A stretch of DNA of 7,690 bases from Candidatus Bathyarchaeota archaeon (GCA_030691555.1 JAUYEB010000154.1:1-7690); one strand, 5' to 3'; shown: positions 1 to 5,905, counted from the first letter of the stretch. Notes: a model not told the origin generated them from the letters alone. Numbers and translations: made by a program.

Positions 1-234
1 GTCGTCAGCGACTATGGGGTCCGCCTGTCCGTATCCATCATACTTCCCCTCACCTATTGGGTACCCCTCGTAGCTGTGGACGGTTATCTCGAGGTTGATG
101 AAGGAGACGTCGGCGTCCCTTATCCTCTTGAACAGGGGCGCGACGTCGGGCTCCCCACCGTAGACGCCTATGCGGCGTGTGATGAAGGCGTCGCCGACGC
201 AGAGAAGCTTCAGGTCCTTGGCCAATGTGCTCAC
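1..234 (-). CDS. CapA-family (PGA_cap) metallophosphatase-like protein, N-terminal part only
   Basis: The minus strand reads open from a GTG at 234 to the window edge, giving 78 residues of an unfinished protein. It begins with a beta-strand and a GDAF turn (Gly14-Asp15), then LFKRIRDADVSFINLE at about residues 34-49. A GD turn followed by a '(D/A)D-x-x-x-x-NLE' segment is the N-terminal signature of CapA/poly-gamma-glutamate-synthesis-type proteins, a calcineurin-like metallophosphatase fold in which Asp15 and the NLE region line the metal site. Archaeal members are usually of unknown substrate, and a capsule role should not be assumed. The GTG lies about 30 nt after a TATA-like box, so a nearly leaderless transcript fits; a TTG at 225 is an alternative start. 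No signal peptide is visible. It is divergent from the serine hydrolase gene. Confidence 0.75.
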   Translation of the reverse strand, partial: MSTLAKDLKLLCVGDAFITRRIGVYGGEPDVAPLFKRIRDADVSFINLEITVHSYEGYPIGEGKYDGYGQADPIVADD

Positions 235-261
235 CAGTGGGAGCCTAGACGCCGAAAACCG

Positions 262-269
262 ATTAAAGG
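262..269 (-). promoter_or_regulatory. TATA-like box for the CapA-family gene
   Basis: The minus strand reads CCTTTAAT here. Its centre is about 27-30 nt from the GTG at 234, so transcription would start within a few bases of the start codon. It lies only about 15 bp from the box that serves the divergent serine hydrolase gene, so the two core promoters probably influence each other. Confidence 0.5.
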
Positions 270-283
270 TTTGGCCCGCCGCC

Positions 284-290
284 CTTAAAG
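284..290 (+). promoter_or_regulatory. TATA-like box for the serine hydrolase gene
   Basis: CTTAAAG is centred about 27 nt before the ATG at 314. This predicts a transcript start at or next to the start codon (leaderless). No Shine-Dalgarno-like sequence precedes the ATG. Confidence 0.5.
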
Positions 291-313
291 CCACCCTGGC
301 CCAGTTATAACCA

Positions 314-1726
314 ATGTCTGCTTCGAAAGGAGTCGAGAAGGCGAGGGAGTTCGCAGAGAGGATCATACCGGAGTTCATGCGCGAGGGAAAGGTGCCGGGC
401 TTCAGCGTCGCGGTCGTCAAGGAGGGGGAGGTTGTCTACGCTCAGGGCTTCGGGTCCCGCGACCCAGCTAGATCGCTGCCAGCGACGCCCGAGACCCTGT
501 ACGGCATCGGATCGTGCACCAAGAGCTTCGTCGCGCTTGCCGCGATGCAGTTGGTCGAGAAGGGTAAGATAAAGCTAAGCGACCCGGCCTCAGAATACGT
601 CCCGTTCAGGCTCGGCGTCGAGGGAAAGCCCATCACCATCCATCACCTCCTAACCCACGGGAGTGGCCTCCCCAACCTGGGCACGAGCACGATAGGCCTG
701 AGCAGGGGCGTCGGCGTCGACCTAGGCGTTCCTTGGGGGTCGGTCGATGACTTCTACCGCGTCGTGAACTCGGCTAACTCGGAGATCGCGGCGGACCCGG
801 GTGAGCGGTTCTTCTACAGCAACGAGGGTTTCCGGGTCGTCGGCCACATCATCCAGGAGGTCTCGGGTGTGCCATTCCACGAGTACGTGCAAGAGAACAT
901 CCTCAAGCCCCTCGGGATGAGGAGGAGCACCCTGGTGAAGCACGAGTTCGACGCCGACCCCGATAGGATGGTCGCACACTGGAAGAAGACGGACGGCACC
1001 CTACAGCCGACTGGTTTCCCCTACCCCGACGTCTCCGAGAACCCGGGCTTCAGCTGGAACGCCGCCGCGGGGGGGCTAATGGCGCCTATGACCGAGCTGA
1101 CCACGTACCTGGCAACCATCATGGAGGGTGGTGTCCACAAGGGGAAGAGGCTGGTCAAGGCCGAGTCCGTGGAGAAAATGTTCACGCCACACATCAAGTA
1201 CACGGAAACGTACTGGGGGACGTCGAGCTACGGTTATGGGTGGAGCGTCCTCCGAGACTTCCTCGGCCACAGACAGGTCAGCCACGGCGGGAGCCTCCTC
1301 GTCGCCACCGCCCACCTCGCCATGGTCCCGGATCTAAAGCTAGGCGTGGCCATGGCGGCGAACACGAGCCGCCCGCCCTTCGCGACGATCGCAGACGGCA
1401 TCTTCGCCGCCCTAATGGGAAAAGACCCCTACTCACACCCACACCTCAGACTGAGGGAAAAGATGAGGAGCCTGACCGGCGAGTACCAGACACACATGGG
1501 TCTTGAGAAGCTCAGGGTGATCAGCAGGGGAGGCCTCCTCTACCTCGAACAGAGGGACCACTTCGTCGACGCCACGACGCCGCTCATCCCGTCGGAGCCG
1601 ATGCTCGACAGCCTGCTGTTCTACACCATCACCGAGGGGATCAGGCAGCCGATAGAGTTCGTGAAAACCGAGAAGGGCTACGACCTCTTCGTGGAGCGTT
1701 ACAGGTACCACAAGAGGCTAGAGTGA
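314..1726 (+). CDS. Serine beta-lactamase-like hydrolase (class C / PBP4*-type, Beta-lactamase Pfam family)
   Basis: This encodes a 470-residue penicillin-binding-like serine hydrolase. The motifs are complete: SxxK at Ser67-Cys-Thr-Lys70 (nucleophile and general base), YSN at Tyr168-Ser169-Asn170, and His324-Gly-Gly in place of the KTG triad, as in many class C-related esterases and peptidases. HHLLTHGSGLP (110-120) is the conserved segment after the first helix. The catalytic domain ends near residue 370. The remaining 100 residues, opening with LTGEY (387-391), form the small beta-rich C-terminal domain common in this family. No signal peptide is seen, so it is probably cytoplasmic. Archaea lack murein and beta-lactams are unlikely substrates; a peptidase or esterase role, as for archaeal relatives, is inference. 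It is monocistronic, with convergent dyads downstream. Confidence 0.9.
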   Translation: MSASKGVEKAREFAERIIPEFMREGKVPGFSVAVVKEGEVVYAQGFGSRDPARSLPATPETLYGIGSCTKSFVALAAMQLVEKGKIKLSDPASEYVPFRLGVEGKPITIHHLLTHGSGLPNLGTSTIGLSRGVGVDLGVPWGSVDDFYRVVNSANSEIAADPGERFFYSNEGFRVVGHIIQEVSGVPFHEYVQENILKPLGMRRSTLVKHEFDADPDRMVAHWKKTDGTLQPTGFPYPDVSENPGFSWNAAAGGLMAPMTELTTYLATIMEGGVHKGKRLVKAESVEKMFTPHIKYTETYWGTSSYGYGWSVLRDFLGHRQVSHGGSLLVATAHLAMVPDLKLGVAMAANTSRPPFATIADGIFAALMGKDPYSHPHLRLREKMRSLTGEYQTHMGLEKLRVISRGGLLYLEQRDHFVDATTPLIPSEPMLDSLLFYTITEGIRQPIEFVKTEKGYDLFVERYRYHKRLE

Positions 1727-1730
1727 TGGC

Positions 1731-1779
1731 CGTTCCCTGGATAGCGGGAATGACACCTGTGTCACGACCTGGACCGGTC
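1731..1779. repeat. Three consecutive short dyads in the convergent 3' spacer
   Basis: Just after the serine hydrolase stop codon there is CGTTCCC (1731-1737) facing GGGAATG (1746-1752), a 7-bp stem with one G-T pair and an 8-nt loop. TGACAC (1751-1756) then faces GTGTCA (1759-1764), and GACCGGTC (1772-1779) is a perfect palindrome. The first could be a transcript-end hairpin. No strong T-run follows, so a terminator role is only suggested. The rest of 1727-1884 holds nothing else I recognise. Confidence 0.35.
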
Positions 1780-1884
1780 TAGCCATGGCAAACCAGATCG
1801 AGGCCACAGCCGCATCCAGGAGCTTCGAGGCCTTCGACATCTCGAACTCCTACCCCTTAGGGCATAAAGTGAGAAACCAGTGTT

Positions 1885-2211
1885 TTAGCCGCGGTAGCGC
1901 TCGTTCCGGCCCCGCTTCCTCTCGTCCTTTGCGTACTCCTGCTTGCGCTGCCCCTCTATCCGGGCGCGCCTGAAGCTGCCCCCCCTTTCAGCGCCCTGAA
2001 TGTGCTGGTTTATGGTGTTGTAGAAGAGCCCATAGTCCATCTTGCCGTCGTGCAGCTTGGTCACCGCGTCGTTGAGGTCCTTCTTGACGGCTGACTCCAC
2101 GGCGTCGAAAGCCCTGCTGTAGGCCTCGTATGCTGCCGTGAACTTGAAGTCGATTTTATCCGTGAAGGTTAGCTTCTCGGGCGTCTTCTCTTCTGGAACG
2201 CCTTCTGTCAT
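1885..2211 (-). CDS. Small hypothetical protein with strongly basic C-terminal tail
   Basis: I do not recognise this 108-residue protein. It has an acidic N-terminus (MTEGVPEEKTPEK), a central region likely to be helical (about residues 16-57, with EAYSRAFDAVESAVKKDL) and a tail from residue 81 in which 12 of 28 residues are Arg or Lys. The tail suggests contact with nucleic acid or ribosomes, which is inference only. The ATG at 2211 was chosen because a clear TATA box lies about 26-30 nt upstream. A longer reading from 2268 would run across that promoter and look like no protein. GGAG lies only 2-3 nt before the ATG, too close for a normal Shine-Dalgarno site. It is divergent from hypD, separated by 89 bp. 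Confidence 0.65.
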   Translation of the reverse strand: MTEGVPEEKTPEKLTFTDKIDFKFTAAYEAYSRAFDAVESAVKKDLNDAVTKLHDGKMDYGLFYNTINQHIQGAERGGSFRRARIEGQRKQEYAKDERKRGRNERYRG

Positions 2212-2236
2212 CACTCCTTGAGTGAGGGGTCTAGTG

Positions 2237-2244
2237 ATATAAAT
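2237..2244 (-). promoter_or_regulatory. TATA box for the small basic-tail protein gene
   Basis: The minus strand reads ATTTATAT, the clearest archaeal TATA box in the window. Its centre is about 29 nt from the ATG at 2211, predicting a leader of only a few bases. It supports the 2211 start over in-frame starts further upstream. Confidence 0.6.
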
Positions 2245-2269
2245 ACGTCCCCCAGAGCCGTTCCGCATG

Positions 2270-2277
2270 TTTATTAT
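2270..2277 (+). promoter_or_regulatory. TATA-like box for hypD
   Basis: TTTATTAT is centred about 27 nt before the ATG at 2301, predicting a leaderless hypD transcript. The opposite-facing box for the small basic-tail gene is about 30 bp away. Confidence 0.55.
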
Positions 2278-2300
2278 GGGGCAGCCCCTGGGCTTCAGTG

Positions 2301-3401
2301 ATGTCTGGGATCGCTGAGAGGTTCCGGGACGGCAACACGGCCCAGCGAGTGGTCAAGCTAATAAAGGAACTATCAGGGGAGAAGAGGATCAGGATCGTAC
2401 ACGTCTGCGGCACCCACGAGGACGCCATCACGAAGTTTGGGTTGAGGAGCCTGCTGCCTAGGAACGTCGAGGTGTTGATGGGTCCGGGTTGCCCCGTCTG
2501 TACGGTGCCCCCGAACCGTATCGACTTCGCGATAAGGCTGGCGGAGTCAGGGGCGGTTCTCACGACCTTCGGTGACATGATGAGGGTCCCAGCCGGGCTC
2601 GGCAGCCTGGCGGATGCGAAGGCTAGAGGCGCGGACGTGAGGGTGGTCTACAGCATCCACGACGCGGCGAAGATGGCGAGGGAGACGGAGAAGCGGGTAG
2701 TGCACTTCGGCGTAGGATTCGAGACGACCGCCCCAACCACGGCCTCCGAGCTCCTCTCAGACCCGCCGGAGAACTTCAGCGTCTACAGCGCCCACATCCT
2801 CATCCCGCCCGCGATGATGCACCTGCTCAAGTCGGGGGAGACGCCCGTACACGGCTTCATCGACCCCGGCCACGTGAGCGCCATAATCGGCGAGATCGGC
2901 TACAGGGAGGTCGCCGAGAGGTACAAGGTCCCGCAGGTCATAGCCGGCTTCGAGCCCCTGGACATCCTCTTCGCCACGGCCATGATATGCAGACAGCTTA
3001 AGGAGGGGAGGGGGGAGCTGGAAAACGCGTACACGCGCATCGTTCGACCTGACGGTAATCCCCACGCGGTGAAGCTGTTGGGGGAGGTCTTCGAGCGGTG
3101 CGACGCCCCATGGAGGGGCATCGGCACGATCCCCGATTCCGGCCTCAGGATACGGGAGAAATTCGCCGATCACGACGCCTCGAAGCTGTTCGACTTCGAG
3201 TCGGAGGCGAGCTACGAGATGCCTCACGGTTGTCGATGCGGGGAGGTCCTGCGCGCCGTCTGCTACCCGTGGGAGTGCCCTCTCTTCAACACCGGCTGCA
3301 CGCCCGAGTCCCCGATAGGTCCCTGCATGGTCAGCCACGAGGGGAGCTGCTTCATCTCGGCCAAGTATGGCGTCGAGCAGCCGGGATCGGGGCCCACATA
3401 A
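2301..3401 (+). CDS. hypD: [NiFe] hydrogenase maturation protein HypD
   Basis: This is HypD, 366 residues, a usual length. HypD forms the iron-sulfur scaffold that works with HypC to receive cyanide from HypE and build the Fe(CN)2CO group of [NiFe] hydrogenases in the cytoplasm. Signature segments are all present: HVCGTHE with Cys36; GPGCPVC with Cys64 and Cys67; GFETTAPT (139-146); GFIDPGHVS (about 185-193); AGFEPLD (215-221); and the Cys-rich C-terminus GCRCGEVLRA (Cys311, Cys313) followed by Cys321, 326, 333, 342 and 350, which supplies the [4Fe-4S] ligands. The ATG at 2301 is preferred over the adjacent GTG at 2298 from TATA spacing. No other hyp or hydrogenase gene is present here, and both neighbours have their own promoters, so it appears monocistronic. 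Confidence 0.97.
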   Translation: MSGIAERFRDGNTAQRVVKLIKELSGEKRIRIVHVCGTHEDAITKFGLRSLLPRNVEVLMGPGCPVCTVPPNRIDFAIRLAESGAVLTTFGDMMRVPAGLGSLADAKARGADVRVVYSIHDAAKMARETEKRVVHFGVGFETTAPTTASELLSDPPENFSVYSAHILIPPAMMHLLKSGETPVHGFIDPGHVSAIIGEIGYREVAERYKVPQVIAGFEPLDILFATAMICRQLKEGRGELENAYTRIVRPDGNPHAVKLLGEVFERCDAPWRGIGTIPDSGLRIREKFADHDASKLFDFESEASYEMPHGCRCGEVLRAVCYPWECPLFNTGCTPESPIGPCMVSHEGSCFISAKYGVEQPGSGPT

Positions 3402-3430
3402 GGGCCTCCGGGGGGCCAAGGCGTCAAGTC

Positions 3431-3437
3431 TTTAATT
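3431..3437 (+). promoter_or_regulatory. TATA-like box for the four-helix membrane protein gene
   Basis: TTTAATT is centred about 25 nt before the ATG at 3459. It gives this gene its own leaderless promoter, although it starts only 57 nt after the hypD stop codon. Confidence 0.5.
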
Positions 3438-3458
3438 CGGTCCCGTCCGTTTCCATGC

Positions 3459-3821
3459 ATGGACAGACCCCTCGGAGTTACGCTCCTAGCCTCGTTCTTC
3501 GCGATGGAGAGCGTCATAAACGCCATCGCCCTCTACGGATACTACGCAGGCGGCTTCCCACTCGGGGTTACCCTCTATTACACGATCGTGAGCATGGCCG
3601 GGTTCGCCGCCGCCTATGGGCTGTACGTCGGGCAGAGCTGGGGCAGATACGGCACCATGGTCCTGTCCGGCTGGGAGATACTCATCGGTCTACTCGGAAC
3701 ATACATGGCTTTAGAGATCGAGCCGATGTCGCCCGTCCAGGCGATGACGAAGGTCCTGGTCAACGCGATAGTGATCTACTTCCTCACGAGGCCGGAGATT
3801 GTGGGCTACTTCAAAAGGTAG
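3459..3821 (+). CDS. Small four-helix integral membrane protein of unknown function
   Basis: The product is 120 residues with four hydrophobic stretches at about 5-30, 36-57, 64-84 and 93-111, and a short basic C-terminus (GYFKR). It opens with RPLGVT, a phrase seen at the N-terminus of many small archaeal and bacterial membrane proteins, and repeats PLGVTL at 34-39 before the second helix, hinting at an internal duplication of two-helix units. RY at 63-64 and ARG-free loops give few functional clues, and no catalytic motif is visible. The ATG at 3459 fits a TATA box 25 nt upstream; another ATG at 3455 is in a different frame. It follows hypD on the same strand but a role in hydrogenase biology is not implied. 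It ends 4 nt from the convergent aminotransferase. Confidence 0.75.
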   Translation: MDRPLGVTLLASFFAMESVINAIALYGYYAGGFPLGVTLYYTIVSMAGFAAAYGLYVGQSWGRYGTMVLSGWEILIGLLGTYMALEIEPMSPVQAMTKVLVNAIVIYFLTRPEIVGYFKR

Positions 3822-3852
3822 GGGTCTATGGAGCTAGCTCCTGGTAGACCTC
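3821..3852. terminator. Hairpin at the tail-to-tail junction, possible bidirectional terminator
   Basis: GGTCTA (3823-3828) pairs with TAGACC (3845-3850), extended by one G-T and one G-C pair to 3821 and 3852. Inside it, after a small asymmetric internal loop, lies GGAGCTAGCTCC (3830-3841), a perfect 12-bp palindrome. The element covers the end of the membrane protein gene, the 4-nt gap and the last codons of the aminotransferase, so it would fold in both transcripts. No T-run follows on either side, so termination is inferred from position. Confidence 0.4.
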
Positions 3853-4902
3853 CTTCAGGGCGTCGAGCATCTGGGTTATGCTCAGGTTGGGTATGTAGCC
3901 CATGTTGCCGATGCGGTACGTGGTGTCCTTGAGGGCGCCGTATCCCTGGGCGAGCTCGAACCCCCTCGTCCGCATCGCCTCGTAGACCTTGGGGCCGGGG
4001 ACGTTCTTCGGCGCCTTGATGCAGTTCACCGTCGGGCTCTCAGAGCCCCTCTTGGGGTAGACGGGGGTGCCGAGCTTCTTCACCCAGCGCCTGATGCGTG
4101 TGTTCCTCCTCTTGTAGAGGTTGAAGTACCACTGCTTGCCGCCCTTCTCCTCGACCATGCGCAGGGCCGCGTTGAGCCCGGCGATCTGGGGGATGACCGA
4201 CGTGACGGGGGTGCCCTGCCCCTTCTCGTGGTCCTTCTGCCAGAGGAGGAGGTCGAAGTAGTAGCCCCTGTTGGGTATCTTCTCAGCCACTTCAAGGCAC
4301 CTTTTACTCACTGACCCTATCCCGAGGCCGGGGGGGACGCCGAAGCACTTCTGGCTGCTGCTGAAGCAGATGTCGATGCCCCAGTCGTCGACCTTGAGCT
4401 CGGTGCCGCCCATGCTGCTGACGGCGTCGACGAAGATGAGCTTCCCGTGCTTCTTGGCGACGGCGCAGAGGTCCTTGAGCGGGTTGATGAGGCCGGCGCT
4501 GGTCTCGTTGTGGGTGATGGCGACCGCCTCGACCTCGGGGTGACCCCGGAGGGCGTCGTCGAGCATCCCGGGGGTGACCGGCTCACCCATCGCGGGTTCC
4601 ACGATCTGCACCTTCCTCCCGTTCGCCTTGGCGACGTCGGCGAATCGCTTACCGAAGTCGCCGTTCACGCAGACTACGATGTTCTCCCTGACGCAGTTCC
4701 TGACGGCTGCCTCCATGAAGCCCGTCCCCGTCGAGCTGAATAGGTAAATGGGGTTCTGGGTCTCGATGTATGCCTGTAGGCGCGCCACCGTGTCGTAGTG
4801 GAGCCTCTTGTACTCGGCGCTCCTGTGGCTGTACATCTGCTCACCCATCGCCTTCAGCACAACGGGGTAGCAAGCCACTGGGCCCACCGTGAACAGCTTC
4901 AT
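3826..4902 (-). CDS. Class V PLP-dependent aminotransferase (alanine-glyoxylate / serine-pyruvate type)
   Basis: This is a 358-residue fold-type I PLP enzyme of class V. TGT at 58-60, in SSTGTG, would hold the cofactor phosphate; HNETSAG (131-137) is the family's HNETS motif; Asp159 in VDAVSSMGG binds the pyridine nitrogen; Lys185 in SSSQKCFGVPPG forms the Schiff base; Arg330 in YRIGNMG should bind the substrate carboxylate. It transfers an amino group between an amino acid and a 2-oxo acid in the cytosol. Archaeal members act variously on alanine, serine, aspartate or phosphoserine, so the exact substrate cannot be read from sequence. Relatives are sometimes misnamed 'soluble hydrogenase subunit', and the nearby hypD should not be taken as support for that. 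A dyad lies directly before the start codon. Confidence 0.92.
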   Translation of the reverse strand: MKLFTVGPVACYPVVLKAMGEQMYSHRSAEYKRLHYDTVARLQAYIETQNPIYLFSSTGTGFMEAAVRNCVRENIVVCVNGDFGKRFADVAKANGRKVQIVEPAMGEPVTPGMLDDALRGHPEVEAVAITHNETSAGLINPLKDLCAVAKKHGKLIFVDAVSSMGGTELKVDDWGIDICFSSSQKCFGVPPGLGIGSVSKRCLEVAEKIPNRGYYFDLLLWQKDHEKGQGTPVTSVIPQIAGLNAALRMVEEKGGKQWYFNLYKRRNTRIRRWVKKLGTPVYPKRGSESPTVNCIKAPKNVPGPKVYEAMRTRGFELAQGYGALKDTTYRIGNMGYIPNLSITQMLDALKEVYQELAP

Positions 4903-4909
4903 ACCAATA

Positions 4910-4924
4910 TTCCTCGGTGAGGAA
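4910..4924. promoter_or_regulatory. Perfect dyad at the aminotransferase start region
   Basis: TTCCTC (4910-4915), a 3-nt loop, and GAGGAA (4919-4924) form a perfect 6-bp inverted repeat 7 nt before the ATG at 4902. On the coding (minus) strand the proximal arm reads GAGGAA, which could act as a Shine-Dalgarno site 9 nt from the ATG. If transcription starts upstream of the dyad, the RNA hairpin would hide that site. If it starts at about 4915, as the TATA box at 4938-4946 predicts, the dyad spans the start site and looks like an operator. Confidence 0.4.
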
Positions 4925-4937
4925 ATGCATAATTCAG

Positions 4938-4946
4938 GATAAAAGT
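4938..4946 (-). promoter_or_regulatory. TATA-like box for the aminotransferase gene
   Basis: The minus strand reads CTTTTATCC. It is centred about 40 nt before the ATG at 4902 and predicts a leader of about 13 nt beginning with GAGGAA. This is the one gene in the window whose spacing suggests a real leader. A weaker box, AATTAT at 4929-4934, would instead give a leaderless message. Confidence 0.4.
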
Positions 4947-5010
4947 GTAAGGTTTAGACAACTCCCGTCGGAGACGAGGACTGGACCAATGGCCCGCCAT
5001 CTCTGAAGGG

Positions 5011-5017
5011 ATAAAAG
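5011..5017 (+). promoter_or_regulatory. TATA-like box for the winged-helix gene
   Basis: ATAAAAG is centred about 26 nt before the ATG at 5040, predicting a leaderless transcript. Confidence 0.55.
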
Positions 5018-5039
5018 CGCCCGAGCCGTTGGTTCAGGC

Positions 5040-5264
5040 ATGGAGCCGAAGGTGCTGAAGGGGGAGGACGCCGACAGGCTAATAATCCAGCTTCTCAGCG
5101 AGGCGGGGAGGCCCCTCACCACGAGGGAGATACAGGCAGAGACGGAGAGGCGCCTCGTCCGCTGCCCCGACTCGACGGTCGTCTTCCTGAACAAGCTCCG
5201 ACTCTCCGGGACCATCCACGGCGAGATGTCCAAGGAGAGGCGCGGCTGGGTCTGGTGGGTCTAG
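5040..5264 (+). CDS. Small winged-helix DNA-binding-like protein
   Basis: The 74-residue product reads as a minimal winged helix. Helix 1 is about residues 9-21 (EDADRLIIQLLSEAG); PLTTREIQAET (25-35) is the typical turn and second helix; CPDSTVVFLNKLRLSG (42-57) is the likely recognition helix; and TIHGEM...RRGWVWWV (58-74) is the beta-hairpin wing, ending in an unusual aromatic cluster. It is probably a transcription regulator or a small nucleic-acid-binding protein, acting in the cytoplasm. Start choice is supported by the TATA box 26 nt upstream. Its stop codon shares the bases CTAG with the stop codon of the convergent dsrH-like gene. Whether it regulates that operon is unknown. Confidence 0.75.
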   Translation: MEPKVLKGEDADRLIIQLLSEAGRPLTTREIQAETERRLVRCPDSTVVFLNKLRLSGTIHGEMSKERRGWVWWV

Positions 5265-5536
5265 GTCCAGCTCACGGTCTTGCTGCAGTAGGCGAGCAAC
5301 TTGACCCAGCCGTCGTAGTCTATGAGCTCGACGTTGTCGGCGGGCTTCTCGACGTCGTATTTGAGCGCGAATAGTCGGGCGAAGTCGAGGCTCTCCATGA
5401 GTCTGGGATCGGCCGTGAGCTTGCAGCCCTCCCCGGTGAAGAGTATGAGTATCTTCTTCCCCCGGGCCGCCACCCTGCGGGCTATCCTGAAGGCGTCGCC
5501 GTACTCGGGGGTCCCTATCTGAAGTAGTATTATCAT
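5261..5536 (-). CDS. dsrH: DsrH/TusB-like sulfur-relay protein
   Basis: The product is 91 residues, usual for DsrH/TusB. Its C-terminal half carries the family pattern: FALKYDVEKP (56-65) corresponds to the 'YAL-ED' segment and VELIDYDGWVKLL (69-81) to the 'ILIDY-DFV-L' segment, ending in VSW as TusB proteins do. The N-terminus is a DsrE-fold strand, MIILLQIGTPEYGDAF. In DsrEFH/TusBCD this is the third subunit of the heterohexamer that passes persulfide sulfur from TusA-like donors. Cysteines are at 38 and 84; neither lies at the N-terminal position known from Allochromatium DsrH, so this subunit may be structural. It is last in the operon, 12 nt after the dsrF-like gene, with a G-run (from 5549 to 5545) as a weak ribosome-binding site. 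Confidence 0.82.
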   Translation of the reverse strand: MIILLQIGTPEYGDAFRIARRVAARGKKILILFTGEGCKLTADPRLMESLDFARLFALKYDVEKPADNVELIDYDGWVKLLAYCSKTVSWT

Positions 5537-5548
5537 CCCATAGTCCCC

Positions 5549-5905
5549 CTAGAAGATGGCCACCACCCGGTTCTCGGACACCCTCTCGGCGAGCTCGTCA
5601 AGGGTTATCATCTTCACGTTGAGCTCGGGGTCGAGGTCGCTCAGCTTGAAGTGGGCCTCCTCCATGTCGATGTCCAGAACGTAGATGCCGGCGAGGTCGG
5701 CGGTGGTCTTGAGGTACTCCCAGAGCTGGCGGAGGGGGAGGGCGCCTGGGAGGAGGCCCCTGACGGCGTCGTCCATGAAGACTATCATGGGGATGTGGTC
5801 CATCCCCACGAACGCGGCGCTGAGGCGGAGGCCCTCCCAGAACCTGCTCCCCGGCTCCACCCTGCTCCTGAAGATGAATGTCGTCTCGTCCTCCAAGTCA
5901 TTCAC
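5549..5905 (-). CDS. dsrF: DsrF/TusC-like sulfur-relay protein
   Basis: The product is 118 residues, close to E. coli TusC in length and layout. Recognisable parts are a first strand TTFIFRS (8-14), WEGLRLSAAFV (23-33) in place of 'REGLDALLATSAL', the segment IVFMDDAVRGLLPG (41-54) that matches 'VFFIADGVFQLLPG', LAGIYVLDIDMEE (71-83), and a final TLDELAERVSENRVVAIF (101-118). It has no cysteine at all, so it cannot itself carry persulfide and is presumably a structural subunit of the DsrEFH hexamer. It starts with GTG at 5905, which overlaps the TGA of the upstream dsrE-like gene by 4 nt (GTGA), so the two are probably translationally coupled. Confidence 0.85.
   Translation of the reverse strand: MNDLEDETTFIFRSRVEPGSRFWEGLRLSAAFVGMDHIPMIVFMDDAVRGLLPGALPLRQLWEYLKTTADLAGIYVLDIDMEEAHFKLSDLDPELNVKMITLDELAERVSENRVVAIF

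Noticed and set aside
76..288. Plus-strand open frame of 70 codons at the left edge
   Set aside because: It lies antisense to the CapA-like N-terminus, whose minus-strand translation shows real family motifs. The plus-strand product has no recognisable features and crosses both divergent promoters.
1785..1973. Plus-strand open frame starting ATG in the convergent spacer
   Set aside because: No TATA-like box precedes it, it runs into the antisense of the basic-tail gene, and the product is low-complexity Ser/Arg/Pro/Ala typical of a GC-rich shadow frame.
2212..2268. Upstream extension of the small basic-tail gene to an ATG at 2268
   Set aside because: The extra residues would be encoded across the TATA box at 2237-2244 and add nothing protein-like.
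3402..3417. GGCC...GGCC stem after the hypD stop codon as a terminator
   Set aside because: Only a 4-bp self-complementary stem in a G-run, with no adjacent T-run; too weak to call.
2757..3419. 220-codon minus-strand frame opposite hypD
   Set aside because: hypD on the plus strand is certain; this frame is Arg/Val/Ala/Leu-rich with no motifs and is a GC-driven shadow.
3098..3847. 249-codon plus-strand frame overlapping the end of hypD and the membrane protein gene
   Set aside because: It is very Arg-rich, shows no domains, and both overlapped genes have clear features in another frame.
2301..4902. Functional link between hypD and the aminotransferase because some relatives are named 'soluble hydrogenase subunit'
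   Set aside because: That name is an old misannotation of class V aminotransferases. All PLP-binding residues are present, and the genes are on opposite strands with separate promoters.
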